A DNA stretch of 64,000 nt from assembly GCA_004154925.1 (NCBI GenBank), contig QJNS01000117.1:125474-189473 (forward strand), in the 5' to 3' direction. The stretch comes from Monosporascus cannonballus (lineage: Eukaryota; Ascomycota; Sordariomycetes; Xylariales). Under the pieces are notes generated by a model. It had not been told where the DNA came from and did no database searches. It saw only the letters and a program-made list of their open reading frames with translations. This document shows positions 49,001 through 61,940 of the stretch, piece after piece (positions within the stretch are counted from its first letter, which is position 1; each line of letters begins with the position of its first letter). The position numbers were made by a program, and so were the translations under genes.

Positions 49001-52000
49001 AAATATTTTTAACCTTTTAGCCCCGTTTTTGTTACCGTATTTATATTCGCATAATTTATTTGTTTTTATATCGTTATTAAAATCGCCGGTATCGCTAGAA
49101 TATAGTAATCCGCAGCCCGATATTATAAATAATATATCGGAAAAAAAATCGAAATAATAATCCTTATCGAAATTAAGGAATTATGCGTTAAAAGTAAACG
49201 GTATTTATCAAATAATAATATTAATAACAAATTAAAAAATAATCGCGATATTAAATTAAAAATTAAAAAACGAAATTTTCCCGGTTTTAATTAAGGCCGA
49301 TAAGAAAAAATACGTTCGGTTTCGGCGCGGTATTGCGGTTATAAAACGTAATAATTATAAAAATTTAAATAATATTAATTAAAATTATTAATATATTATT
49401 TACTTATTAAATTTATTATTTTTATTAATTGTTAATTCGTTAAACCTTATACGGAATATTAATTCGTTTTAATCCAGATTAATTATATGTCGTAATAAAT
49501 ATATAATAAATCTTTTTAATTAAAAAATTAACAGAATTTTATATTATTTAATTCGAATTATAATTTATTGTAATTATTAATAAATTATCTTTTTAATTTA
49601 TAGCCCTTAATTTATAATGCTAAATTAAAATTTCTTAAATCTTATTTTCCGGTGTTTTTTTCGAATTTATTATATTTGTTCCTAAAATATTTTTATTTTT
49701 TTTAATTTTTAAAATATCTTAATTCGGGTCGAATAATTAAGGTAAAAAATCGATTATATAGATAAATAAATAATATAAATAATCTTTTGCCAATATCAAA
49801 AAGGCCATTTTTTCGCTATTAATATAGCTATTCCGGCGTCCGCTTTTCTTTAAATATTAATTCGAAACGTTTAAAATCCCGGGTTTATAATAAATCCTTA
49901 TTAATTACGCTTTATAGCCTTATTTTTTTATAATTAAGATTAATATCTATCGGCATACGGTCTTAATTAATATTTTTCGAAACCGCCCGTATACCTTATC
50001 GTTATTTTGTTAAAAATTTTAATAGTTATTTTCTTTTCGAACTAGGACTTTTTGGTTCCGTTAATAAAGGTCGACGGCCGGATTTAGCTTTCTTTTTTTT
50101 GCCGCGTTTTTCCTTTGTCGGCATAACTGGGTCCCCGGCTGGTTTTAAAGATTCCTTTATTTCTTCCCCGGCTAATTTTAGGAATTCCTTTATATCAAAA
50201 TCTTATATAGGTATAGTAATAGTTAAATATTCCGGGTAACCGCTGAAGTTCTTAATATTAGCACCGAATATGCCGCGGTACCTAAAAATCTAATTTTTAT
50301 ATAAAGTTATTTATTCGGTAATTAATTATATAAAATTACGGATTTTCTTTTTGTTTAATATCATAAAAATAACGTTTATATAATATATATTATAAGATAT
50401 ATTACGGTTTTATATTTTTCTTAATCGGAACCACAAAATTATTATATTTTTAATATTATCCATATTATGTAAATCGTTATAAATTATAAATTCTCGAAAA
50501 CGGTTAATAACCCAAATTATACGGTTTTTTAAAGAATATATGCCGGTAAAATTTATAATATAGAAAATATTTATTTTGCGGTTTTAAAATTTATTATTTA
50601 ATAATCCGTATTATTTATGTCGATAATTTTATTATTATATTTTGGTATAAGGAAAAAAACGAATAATGTTATATATTATTTAATAGCTTTTTCGGGATTT
50701 AAAAAAAACGAAATTTAAAAATTATTAAAATATATAAATATATTTCTGATTAACTTTTTATAAATTATATTTATATAATTAAGGTTCCGGAATATTTATT
50801 TAAATATTATTCCGAAATTATTATAAATAAAATATATGTTAATATATATATAACAATAAATAATTTACATTTTTTAATATATAATAATAAAATCCACCTT
50901 ATAAAAATTTTATAATACTAAGAGTTTATCGAATAATCGTTTAGTTTAAAAAAAGCTTACTTTATAAACTAGGGCAGAATTTAAAAAAATAATATATATA
51001 GTAAAAAATAAAGTACGGAAAATAGCGCCGTAATTGATATAATTCGTATTAAAAGTTAATTTAACGCCGTTACGATTTTTATGTACGTTTTAATCTTTTA
51101 CTAGGTCGCCATATATTTCTCGAATACGATTACTATATTTTACTTTATAAAACGGCGGTAATATTATTATAATAATTATATAATATTAAGCATATATAAA
51201 TAAGCAGTTATAATTAAGAAATTTAATAATATTATAAACTTACCGCTTTAAATTTAACTGAATTAAAATTAAAAATATAAATAAAAAATATAAAATATAA
51301 TAAATAAGGAAAAATTCATGTATTAAATAATTGCCAAATATATTATTAATATAAATAAAAGAATTAACGTTATTCCTTTTCATAACGAAATAATAATATA
51401 TAAGGAAGGAATTTAACAATTCTATGCAAATTATACGAAATTTATATTTTATTATAAATCTTTTAATATAATTTATAAAATTGCTTTAATTTAATATATA
51501 TTAAATATAATTATAATAATTATTTAATATATAATTAATATTATTTACTTAATAATAGTTTTTTATAATTTTAAATATCTGTTATACCTTAATATATAAA
51601 ATTACGTTATTTATAATATAATAATTATTAATTAATTTTCTTTTTATTTAATATCCGAAATCTATATTATAATATATACCTTTATATATTTTACGATATT
51701 ATAAAGGATAAATAAATTTCTTACCGATATAATAAATGTAATTTCCGCTATAGCTCCTAATAATATACCCTAGATAAACCCAAAAAACCTTATTTACCTG
51801 GTTAAAAAACTTATATTCGCTAATAATATCCTCGAAAAATAATTTACTTCCGAAAAATAATCTTAAAAACGGATAACAAAATCTCGGACCAAAAAATAGC
51901 CAGAACCGGTACCAAAATAACCTGCGAAAAGGTAAAAGCAACGGCGTAATCCTAATTAAAACATTTTCGTATTAATTAAATAATATTTAATAATCTTAAA

Positions 52001-55000
52001 ATATAAGATATTCCTTACGGAAAATATATATTATATGTAATAAATTCCAAATATTAAATATATATCATAAAATTATATTAATATAACGGAAAATTGGAAA
52101 AAAATAAGTACTTTACGTTTTAATATTAATACGAATATATATTAATTTGGAAATTTTTATAATTATTAAAAATTTATAAATTTGGTAATATTATAAAAAA
52201 CTTATATTAGGAATAAAATTGTTTATTACGGAAAGGTATAATATTTATATAAGCATTAAATATTAATAATATAACTTAAAATATTTTTCGTAATAATAAC
52301 CGGCAGAATAAAATTTACGTTATAACGGATTATACCGGTTTTACAAATTATTAAATTATTAAGTTAATTACGAATTTTTAATTAATTATAATTTTCGTAA
52401 TTTAACGAAAAAGTTATATAAACCGGGCATTATATAAACGATACGAAAAAAAATTTATAATTTTATAACCCGGATTATCTAACTAAGAAATATATATTAT
52501 ATAATTATTTTATAAATATTATAATTTATAAAATTATACAGATAATAAATATGCAAATTACGTATAAAAACGCAACAAAAAATATTTATATACGATTCCT
52601 AAATATTTAATATTATTATATAATCCGAATAAAAATTTCCAAAAGGACTTAAACGTACATATTATGCCTAAAACGAATAAAGTTTTGGGACCCGAAAACG
52701 TAAAAGGAATTATTAATGCATAAGTTATAATAATACGCAAAAAAAAGCAAAATAAAAAAAACAATTTTAAAAAGTACTTAAAAATATTAATTAATAAATT
52801 AATTACAAACGGAATATACGAATTAACCCGAAATTATACGTTATATTTAATTCCAAATAATGCAATATTTTTATATAATTTTACGAAAAATAAAACGTTT
52901 AAATAAAATATAATTAATTAAAATTACGTAAATTATAAACTTAATTATTTATATTAATTTCGTTAATAATTATGCCGTATACCATATCGTAAAATATTAT
53001 CCTTTTATCCGTAATTCCATTATCGGAAACAAATAAATTACGTTAATATATTAATCAAATAATTATAATAATATATAAAACAATTCCGAAATTAATTAAT
53101 TAAAATTATACAAATACGAAAATTATATTAATATTAAAATTATAATATAAGTACCATATTACTTATAAAAAGATATAAAATAACAAAAAAATAAAAAATT
53201 ATATTAATAACTCGTTTTCGTCTGAAAAATTCTTATTTTACTGATTTAATAATAACGAAAACAATAACGAACCGCCTTAATTAAATTTATTAATTAAGTT
53301 ATTAATAATTTGTACCAGAAAACCATAATTTTTTTCCGTATATAAAATATTACGGTTATCCAGAACCAAATTATTTTTAATAAATTCGGTATTAAAAGCT
53401 TTTCGGATAATTATATTAAAATTATTTACAAATTAATTTTCGTCCTTTGCCGTATTTAACTAATTAAATTTATTTACATTATTAATAATAAGTACAATAT
53501 TATTAAAATCGACAAACTTAATTTTTATAACTTTACGGCCCGTAATCAAAATATTTTCGGAATTTTAACTGTCCTTTTTAATCCGAAACGGATATCCATT
53601 AACAAATTAAAAATTCCGAAATAAAAAATAAACGCGTTCGAAAATTTCGTTACGAAAGTCCCGAATAACATAACGCCTATTTCGCAAAAAAGCATAACGG
53701 GCATAAAATTCGCATTATAAAAATAAACTATACTTAATTAAAAACGTATTTCGGAAAAAAAATAATATTAACATTATATATATTATTTTTCGACCGGCGG
53801 AATTCGTTAATAAGCCATAAATTATAATATTTGCCCTTTCGATTAAATACTTTTTATATTTTTTTTAAAATTTAATCGAAACCAAATTTAATATTAAAAT
53901 CGATTTAATAAATATTTAATTTAATATTGCAAAACGTAATATCTAATCGAAATAAAAATTTTTTTTTGCTATAATTAAATTAATTAACCTTATAAAAAAT
54001 AATAATATCGGTATTAACCACCTAATATAATTAACGTAACCATATTATATAATATATAAAAAACATAAATAAACCTGGGCTTTTTAAAAAAACGGTAATA
54101 ATTTCGATATTTTTTATTAATAAAAACAATATCGATTAACAGTTAATTATTATTTTTAATAAAGTTAAAAGAATTATCGCCCCATAAAATATCGGCCGCA
54201 TTAAAAATATTTCCGGTTCCGTAATTATCTGATAAGAAAACCTTATTCGGTACGTTTTAATTAAAACCGCGCCGCCTAAAAAAAATATAAATAAACCATA
54301 TTCCCGAATTAAAAAATAAAATATTTATAAGTTATCCGTTAAATTATTTATATTATTAAATAACGTATTATTAATAAATAATAACAGAAAAATTTCGTCG
54401 GAAAAATCCTTATTTATTTACATATTTTAATTAAAACCCTATAATACCTCTCTTATTTATCCGGTACGACCAAAATATTTAGAAATTACGTTATACGTAA
54501 TAAATTCAAATTCGGCGACGGTTAACCGGAAGCATATATATTTTATAAATTCGGTAAATTCGGTTTTCGAAAAAAGATTTCGATTAAGGTATTCCGGGAA
54601 ACTTTATATATATTAAAAGTTTTTATTATAAATAGTTCGTATTAAATACGTAATTTCTGCAAAAATAATGCAAATATATAAATATTATATATATAAAGAA
54701 TAAAAGGTTCGAAAAAATAAAATTTCGGTAATTTTTAATATAATTACATTATTTTATTTAAAAATTAACGATCCGTTTTTAAAATTGCTTATATTTTATA
54801 TATCCCGGTTATATTATCGGGCCATTAAATATATATAAATATAAGCAGGAAATTTATTTATATATGGAATAAAATAAAAACCAAAAAAAGGTACCGTTTC
54901 TTATCGTATAAATCGGCTGTTTCGGCTTAATTAGCTTATATTTTCCGAATATAACTAATTATTTTTTAATTTCCATAAATAAAATTAAAATATTCCGAAA

Positions 55001-56313
55001 ACCGATAAAATTATTTTTCTTTAAATTTACATATTTCCTGAAAAAGTTTTCGATAAACGTTATAGATACCGTCGATAATACCTTTATTTTCGTTAATTAC
55101 ATTTAACGAAATCAAACGGTACTTATTATACGGAATACGTTTTAATTTGGAAAAACCGGGAAATTTTTATTTATTACGTTTATAAAACGTATTAATAAAA
55201 ATAAAAAATAAAATCCGGATAATATTAATTACGAATTAACAAAAAATATTAGGTAATACCAGATATTATTATAATATTTTATAAAATCATTTAATTGTAT
55301 AATATTAATTAAGCTAAAACATAAATTATTTTAACTTTCCTTTAAAAATATAACTATAATAATAGGTAAAAGCGGTAATAATATTTCGTATAACGGTATT
55401 ATATTAAAATACCATATTACGAATATAATTTTAAATATTAAAGTTATCGTATTAAAATATGTTATCGCCTTATTATACCTAGTTATAAAACGTACTTTAT
55501 TTTAATTAAAACTATATAATTATAAAAGAATTAAAACGGTTACCTTAATTTCTTCCGTTAACGATATTATATCTTTATTTAACGTATAATAATTTTCGTA
55601 AATACCTAACCTTTTTAATATATTAATACTATTCTGTAATAAACCCGAAAATAATAAAAGTTTGCCTAATAAATAAGGTAGATAATTGCCGTTAATTTTG
55701 GAAATTATCCTAATTATAATAATTAAAATTATAAAAAAAAATATATATAAAAATATCCGGATCGTTATTATTACGAAACCGTTTCGTCTTTTATTTCGCA
55801 TTATACGATTACCACTTTTTTCTAAGGTATATAACTATTTAATTTAAAAACTTAAACCAATTAAAGGTAAACGCTTTTATAAAATATTAATCTTTATTTA
55901 AGGTAATATAAATTATTTTAATTTCGAATAATATCTTTTCCGGCGGGCGACGAAATCCAGGCCTTTTTACGAAAATTACAAGTTTTCCGTATAATATATT
56001 ATAATATTTATATATAACGGGTTCTTAATTAACCGAAATCAGAAATTTTTATTAATTTTCGCATATTAATAGCTTTTTACGTATGCGTTTTTTTTAAGAT
56101 ATTAATTAATCGGTTAATCCGAATAATCGAACTAATAATTCGGCCTAAATCGTCGCAAAAAACCTAATTACGACTAAAATTTTCAAACGTTATGTTAATT
56201 TTTTTATATTAATACCAGAAATTTAAGGTACGCGTATGTATATTTTGTTCTAAGGGCGTGGCCCGGTAAAACTGGAAGAATTCGGATTTATTATGTTCTA
56301 AGAGGGGGGATAA
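46061..56313. other. About 10 kb of RIP-degraded DNA, family unresolved
   Basis: Extreme TpA richness and CpA depletion throughout, with dense stops in all frames. Pieces remain open across RIP-type stops on both strands: for example minus at about 49,000-49,150 and 53,280-53,660, plus at about 51,700-51,960 and 52,560-52,800. I cannot assign them. Near 56,230-56,310 the plus frame ends LEEFGFIMF*EGG next to a GAGGGGGGA tract, which looks like the end of a Ty3/gypsy pol and a polypurine tract, so the last part is probably a plus-strand LTR element. Confidence 0.5.
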
Positions 56314-56935
56314 TAACGCGACGGGCTCGGGTTGTAGTTGTTATACGCGTTACGGTTTAAAAGTGGCAAATGGATCCTAATCAGAACCAGAATAGTATTA
56401 ATAATAAGCTATAACAGAAATAACGATATATATATGTATATATATTTATAAAAAAACGTCTTATTATTAAGTTGTTACGGATTTTCGTTTTTTTGAAAAA
56501 GCCAATATACCAAACGAAACCGTTTTTACGTAATTACAACTTAGGCCTCGCTGGCTCGTTACGGGGATTTAGGATTTGATTGGTTAATATTTAGCGTTAT
56601 GGAGCGGTACTTAAGTGACTTTGAAGAAATTGGGAAAACGAGCCAGGGAGGCCTGAGCTAGCTGAGGTAAAGCTTGTTGAGGTAAGACTCGCAAAGAGCA
56701 TATTGAATGCAGCTTAACATCCTGCATCCCACTTAAGCTGTAACTCCTCCATAAAGCTCTGCCGCTCCAATAAACGATCAAGTTATTCCGGTTTTTAGGA
56801 ATAACCTCAAACCAGCTCTATACCAGCCGCTAGCTGGATATCTCTATCTCAGGACGTGGTCCGTGTACTAAGCTACATAGCTATTCTTCTAGTTTTAAGG
56901 ACACGTTAGCCGATTCTTTTCGAATACAACCCAAC
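56314..56935 (+). repeat. Candidate 3' LTR after a polypurine tract
   Basis: Directly follows AGAGGGGGGATAA and is much less RIP-mutated than its surroundings. It contains an imperfect 16-bp inverted pair (AGGCCTCGCTGGCTCG at 56,543-56,558 and CGAGCCAGGGAGGCCT at 56,639-56,654). No partner LTR was found within the window, so both boundaries are provisional. Confidence 0.4.
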
Positions 56936-58270
56936 TTGTTTTTCTGAACCTTCGCATTTCTGGTGGCTATGAAAAGGTGTGCCCGGAGATTATTTCTATT
57001 CTTGGAATCGTTTCCTTATCCCATTTTTCTAACTAACTATCGAAAATACGAATTGTTTTTATCGAGTACGGCCTTTTTTTGCTATAAAAAAATTATTTAT
57101 TTGCTATCGAGAACGGCCGTTTTTTTGCGGTAATTGTTATATTATTACCTTATTAAATAAATAAGTACCTCCGTATATAACCGAAAAAGATTTATTTTTA
57201 TTTATGTTTAAACTATTAATGTTATTTTTTTGAAAAACTTTTACCATTCAGTTTTGAAAAGACGATTTTTAATTTTCTATCTCGATATTAAAAGTGATGA
57301 ATAAGAATTTTATTTATATTAAAAAAGTAAAAACCGAAAAAATATTGTAATTATTAGATTATTAACGAATATAATTAAAGATATTTTAATATAAAAATAG
57401 GAGTCCTATATTTTAAGAGTTTTAGTATAAAAACTTTTTTTAAAAAAAAACGTTTTTTTTTCAGATATTAGTCAGATTTATATTTATTTTTAAATTTCTT
57501 TTTTAAACAAATCTTAAATTTATTTTCAAATATTTGGTTTTTTTAAATATATATGCATTTTCTAATTCTCGATGTATTTGTTTTACGACAAATTTATAAT
57601 TTGCTGAAACATCTGCTGAAAAAAGCTGTAAGAGATTAGAAAAAACTAGCTACTCCGCTACATAATCCAAAAGATCAGCAGTTCCAACGCTAGGGTGCGT
57701 TAGAAGTCCTTATCCGCGCTTAAGTAAGGAACGTCTCGAGGCTATTTCCTTACAAAAGCATTCCGGATTTAACATTATATAATTATTTCGATAGATTGAA
57801 ATCCGTTAATTTTTAGCTTATTTAATTATAGTAGTAAGTTAAGTAAATAATATAAAAAAATCCAAATATACTTTCCAAAATTATATTTACAATTAATATA
57901 ATTTACAAAAAAATCAGTTATATTTTTAAATTTGAATATTGAAATTTATCGAACTATTAAAAAATCCGTTAAAGGTAAAATAAATAAAGCCTATTTAAAT
58001 TAAGCTAAATAAATATTAAAATAGATTTTCGTACGTTTTTTTAGATATATTAATATTTAAAGTCCATACCTTTCCTCCGTTAAAGCAAAATATTAAAAAA
58101 ACTTTATATATACTGTTTTTTCAAAATTTAAAATATTTTTTACTAAGTTAAAAATATTAAACCCCGTCGTCTTAGAAACGTATTTTCGTTAACTTTCATA
58201 AAAGTTATTGTTTTTAAAAAAATAGTTACTAATAGATTGGTCGACAAACTGAAAAATTATAAGTTGCAAT
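56936..58270. other. AT-rich DNA, nothing identified
   Basis: Mostly TpA-rich with a less mutated patch at about 57,600-57,770. I see no repeat pair or protein remnant. Confidence 0.4.
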
Positions 58271-58509
58271 AAAAATGTCATGGCCCAACGAGCTACGGTC
58301 TCCAGAAACGGTCTGCTACGACCCAACCACGAGTGCGCGGTGGGGCAGGTTACGTGACGGATCACCAACTTACTGGTGGTGAGCCAGTGAGCCGGATCAC
58401 CAACTTACGAGTAGTAAGCCAGTAAATTAAATTAGGATATATACGCTTATTATTTCTATAATTTAAATAGCTTTAGCTTATAATAACAATTCGTTATTTA
58501 AAACGTTTT

Positions 58510-58527
58510 TAATATTACAGCCGTGGT
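58510..58527 (+). promoter_or_regulatory. Left half of the viral-type origin stem-loop
   Basis: TAATATTAC at 58,510-58,518 followed by stem arm CAGCCGTGGT (58,518-58,527). The bases before the inferred nick (58,516|58,517) belong to the LTR target. Confidence 0.8.
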
Positions 58528-58532
58528 ATTTT

Positions 58533-58593
58533 GGTGTCTTATTAGGGTATGCACCAATCGGATATCTGGAATTCCGGTTTTGTTTTGGTGTCC
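58533..58593 (+). repeat. Candidate Rep-binding iterons
   Basis: GGTGTC occurs at 58,533-58,538 and 58,587-58,592, each preceded by TTTT, and in inverse orientation (GGACACC) at 61,940-61,946 beside the stem. In geminiviruses, short repeats near the stem-loop bind Rep. Confidence 0.5.
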
Positions 58594-58872
58594 TACCAAT
58601 GAGAAACGTAGGACTTTTTAGCGCTGGTATCCGTGCATCGGGTATCAGCTCTTCCGGTGCTAGTAGATGCGCTAAGGCTCGTATTTAAATTTAGCTTGCT
58701 TCTTCGGGTTTGGCCTTTTTTGGCTTAATCTTAATGTATGCGCCAAATCTCGTATTTTTGCGCATTAGCATTACTTACTTTATTTACAAATTTTTTTTTC
58801 TTTTTTTTATTTGCTTAATTCTTTTTTTTCTTTATTAATTATATTTCTTTTCTAGCTTCCTTTAATACTATA

Positions 58873-60082
58873 TTCGGTTATCGTCGTCCTTATCGTCCTT
58901 ATTGCCGCTATCGCCGCTATCGCCCCAGGTTATATCTTAATCGTCGGTACGGTACTGTTCGTTATTTTGGATATGTACGTCGTTATTAACGTTTTCTAGT
59001 TAATTTATTTATTTATTTTCCGCGTTAATATATTGCTGGTTACGAGGTTTGGGGTTTTGATTATATTAAAAGGTTTTTACCTTGTTATCGCCATATCCCT
59101 AAAGCTGGTTAATTTATTTTTTCGAAATTATTTTTTCTTTTTCCCGCGTTTCGTATTCGTAGGTTAAATAGGAAACGTTTTGAAAATTTTATTTTGTGGT
59201 ATTCTTTTTTGAATTAATTTTACGACGATTATCTTTTTTGGCCGTATTACGATTTTTCTTATTATTATGTTTAAAGGTTTTTTAGGCAGTTATTACCGGT
59301 ATTTCGATTATCCGTACGTATTTTATCGGTTTGTACGGGTTATACGAAAAATCGCTTTTACTAATTATTACGTTAAAAAATTTATAAAATAATTTAATAG
59401 AATTCGGTATACGCCTATTATTTATGTAAGTAATTCGGATTTTATTTTTTTAGTTCCTAATAATAAGATTTATTAATCCGATAATCGAATTACGCGGATT
59501 ATTATTACTAGCGGCGTTCGGTTGGATTTTGATATTGTCGTATTGCGCAATTATATTATACGCGTTTTAATTATCCGAACTTATGATAGGCCAGGTAATA
59601 ATATTTTTGTTCCTGAGTTTTCTGGCTGTTAACGTTTACTTGATACCGTTAGCCGTTTTTTTGGTTCTATTAGGGCTATCGATATTTGCGTATTTAAGTT
59701 TTTATTTGGCGATAATATTATTTTAAAACGTATAAAACTTAAAGCCCTTGTTTATTGGCCTATTCGGCGTAACGTTAAAAAACGCGTTTTCGTCGACAGG
59801 GTTTATAATAGGTGTTTTATTTATAAGGTTAACGATTTAGAAAATCGACCTTTTAATATTTATATTCGAATATTACGGAAGCTGGAATTTAGAAATAACG
59901 TTAATAATTTTTTGCGCATTATTAAAAATGTTCAGGTTAATTTTAATATTTATTTCCTTATTATGGTTCATATTTCCGCTTTTTTTGTTAAACGTATTTT
60001 TCGGTTACCCGATTTATTTTTAATAGATATTAATTCCGAAAATAAGGGTAAATTATTAATACATAAATATTCGGGCTTTTAA
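58873..60082 (+). pseudogene. Capsid-like fossil of the endogenous CRESS element
   Basis: About 400 codons. The first part, frame of 58,873, opens with a strongly Arg/Tyr/Pro-rich stretch (58,873-58,970; runs such as YRRPYRPY and YRRYRPR). It continues through several TAA codons to a second basic patch (RIRRLNRKRF, 59,150-59,180). Near 59,200 the better frame changes by one base and runs to a TAA at 60,080-60,082 with only a few RIP-type stops. Small CRESS viruses usually have one virion-sense gene encoding a capsid protein with an Arg-rich start, and size and position fit. I recognise no specific capsid fold, so the name rests on position, size and the basic N-terminus. Confidence 0.6.
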
Positions 60083-60249
60083 TTTCGGGTTTTTTTTCGG
60101 CCTAATATTTTATCAAATAATTAATCGGGTTAATCGGAGGTTTTTATTATTATTTTAGATCGTATTACGAAATACGCGTTATTTGCAGTAAAATTTAGGA
60201 ATATTCGAGTTATACTTTATTAGAAAAAATTAAATATTTAATATTAATA

Positions 60250-61714
60250 ATTATCGTCGTTTTCTATATCTTTTAAAAATAAATTTAATGCCTTTATTTT
60301 GTTATCTGGCATTTTTATTCCTTTTATTTTTATTAATAAAGGTTTTTATATTTTTATAAAAATGCCATTTTCTTTTATTTATTTTACATTTATTTTTGCA
60401 TATAAGCGTAGATTTTCGTTCATTAAATATATGCATAATAGCCCCTAGTTAAGAAAATACATTTTCCGTACGTATTTGTCCGTAACGGAAAAATTTTATT
60501 AATAACCGAATATTTATTTATAATATTTTAATATTTATTTATTGTATAAGAGTATATCGTTTACCATTATATATTGATTATATAGAAATAATATAAAAAT
60601 AATATTTTATTTTCTTGCTATATAAATATGGGGTTTTAATAAATGTATTTATGTTATTTTATATATACGTATTTTTCCATATAAACATAGCGATTTCGGA
60701 CGTATTATTTTTCCGTCAGCTTTAAAATTTACTTAATTTACGTTATTACTTTAGGCCCCCGCCAGGGGGGGCCGTTTGCGGCCATTTTTAACTATCGTTA
60801 CGTTATTAACGTTCCTGGGAAAATCCTTTTTCCCCTTTTCCGGTAAGCCTTGGCGAACCTTTAGGAAGGGGGGTATTTAAAGGGGGGTTGGCCCCCAGAA
60901 GTAAGGAAAAGGTGATTTTTAATCAAAATTCTTATTTACGTAAAGGGTTTTTCAAATTTTCTTTAACTTATTCGAAGGTTTTTTCTAATAAATCTTATAT
61001 TTTTTTAAGTTTAGGTAAAATATATGTTGGTACCGGAGGTTTAAAATGGTCGTTTATATAAAAACGTACGTTATCGTAATTAAATATTAACTTTTTAAGT
61101 ACGTCCGACTTAAAGCGAAAAATAATTTTTTTTTAGTTAATAATTATCGTTATTATTAACTAAAAATCTTTTTTGATTTTTTTTTAAAGATTTCGGTTCT
61201 GTTATGTCGCCGCCGATGTGGATTAAACGTTTTTTGTTTTTATGGAAATAACGCCAAGCCGTTAATCTGTTACGTATTTTGGCGATATTTAGGTAAAAGT
61301 TTTTAATGTTAAAATGGCGGGGGTTTTTTAGGTTTTTTTTTGTGCCCATTTTCCGATTACGTGGAAATATAAGGTACCGTTTTTATGTTTTTCGCAAATT
61401 GCGTAATATTATTAAAAATTAAATTTGTTAATCCCTGTAATAAATTTTTATGGGTCCAGGTGGTACTTTGGGTATGTCAAAAAGATATATTTCGCCGTTA
61501 GTCTAAATCGGCCCGTATTGTCGGCAAGTGGGTCCTTTAAAATTAATTTTGGGAAGTTTTCTCGTATGTTTGGTATAGTTTGTGCGGTACTGGTAATTCC
61601 TGCTTCGAGGTCGAAAAAGTTATCTGGTTATTTTTTAAAAAGCCAGTTATTTATAATTACTTTTAGTATATCTAGGATAATAAAATCGAAAAGTGATTTT
61701 AAGTTATTAAGCAT
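60250..61714 (-). pseudogene. Geminivirus/genomovirus-like Rep fossil
   Basis: From ATG 61,714 on minus, about 77 codons precede rolling-circle motif I, seen as FLTYP at 61,469-61,483. Motif II lies at 61,355-61,372 with the first His of HxH replaced by Tyr (LYFHV). One base out of frame, the piece 61,349-61,137 carries the GRS-like segment (about 61,285-61,320) and motif III with its tyrosine and lysine (YFHK, about 61,239-61,250). A linker runs to a stop at about 60,925. A GC-rich block of about 170 bp follows, then at about 60,680-60,720 the KSL-x-L-x-G approach to a Walker A loop, degraded after the glycine. A VND near 60,565 may be the helicase Walker B. RIP-type stops, the frame shift and the lost histidine make it inactive. 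The GRS segment separates this from plasmid and circovirus Reps. Confidence 0.82.
60745..60912. other. GC-rich block inside the Rep fossil
   Basis: About 170 bp with runs of C and G and little RIP mutation, including the near-palindrome GGCCCCCGCCAGGGGGGGCC (60,754-60,773). It falls between the Rep endonuclease and helicase parts. It may be a later small insertion, or a relic of an intron, since some genomovirus and mastrevirus rep genes are spliced there. Confidence 0.5.
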
Positions 61715-61940
61715 TAATGCCTGGGTCGGTATTGTTACCTGGAATAACTAACTTAATAACATAATTTATAATGTTATTTTGTGAATATGGAATTAATGTT
61801 TGTGTTTAACTTATTATGTGATATGGGATATTGGAATTTTTGGTATTCTTATGTACTTTATTTATGTTTATTATTTGTTAGTTCGTTTCTTTATGTTTGT
61901 TTTATGTTATGCGTATTAGTTCTTGTTATTTGGAGTAAGG

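Noticed and set aside
46061..56313. Several AT-rich minus-strand frames (51,699-51,941; 52,558-52,764; 55,520-55,801) as membrane-protein genes
   Set aside because: Composition-driven Phe/Ile/Tyr-rich frames inside RIP-saturated DNA, without start context, splice sites or motifs.
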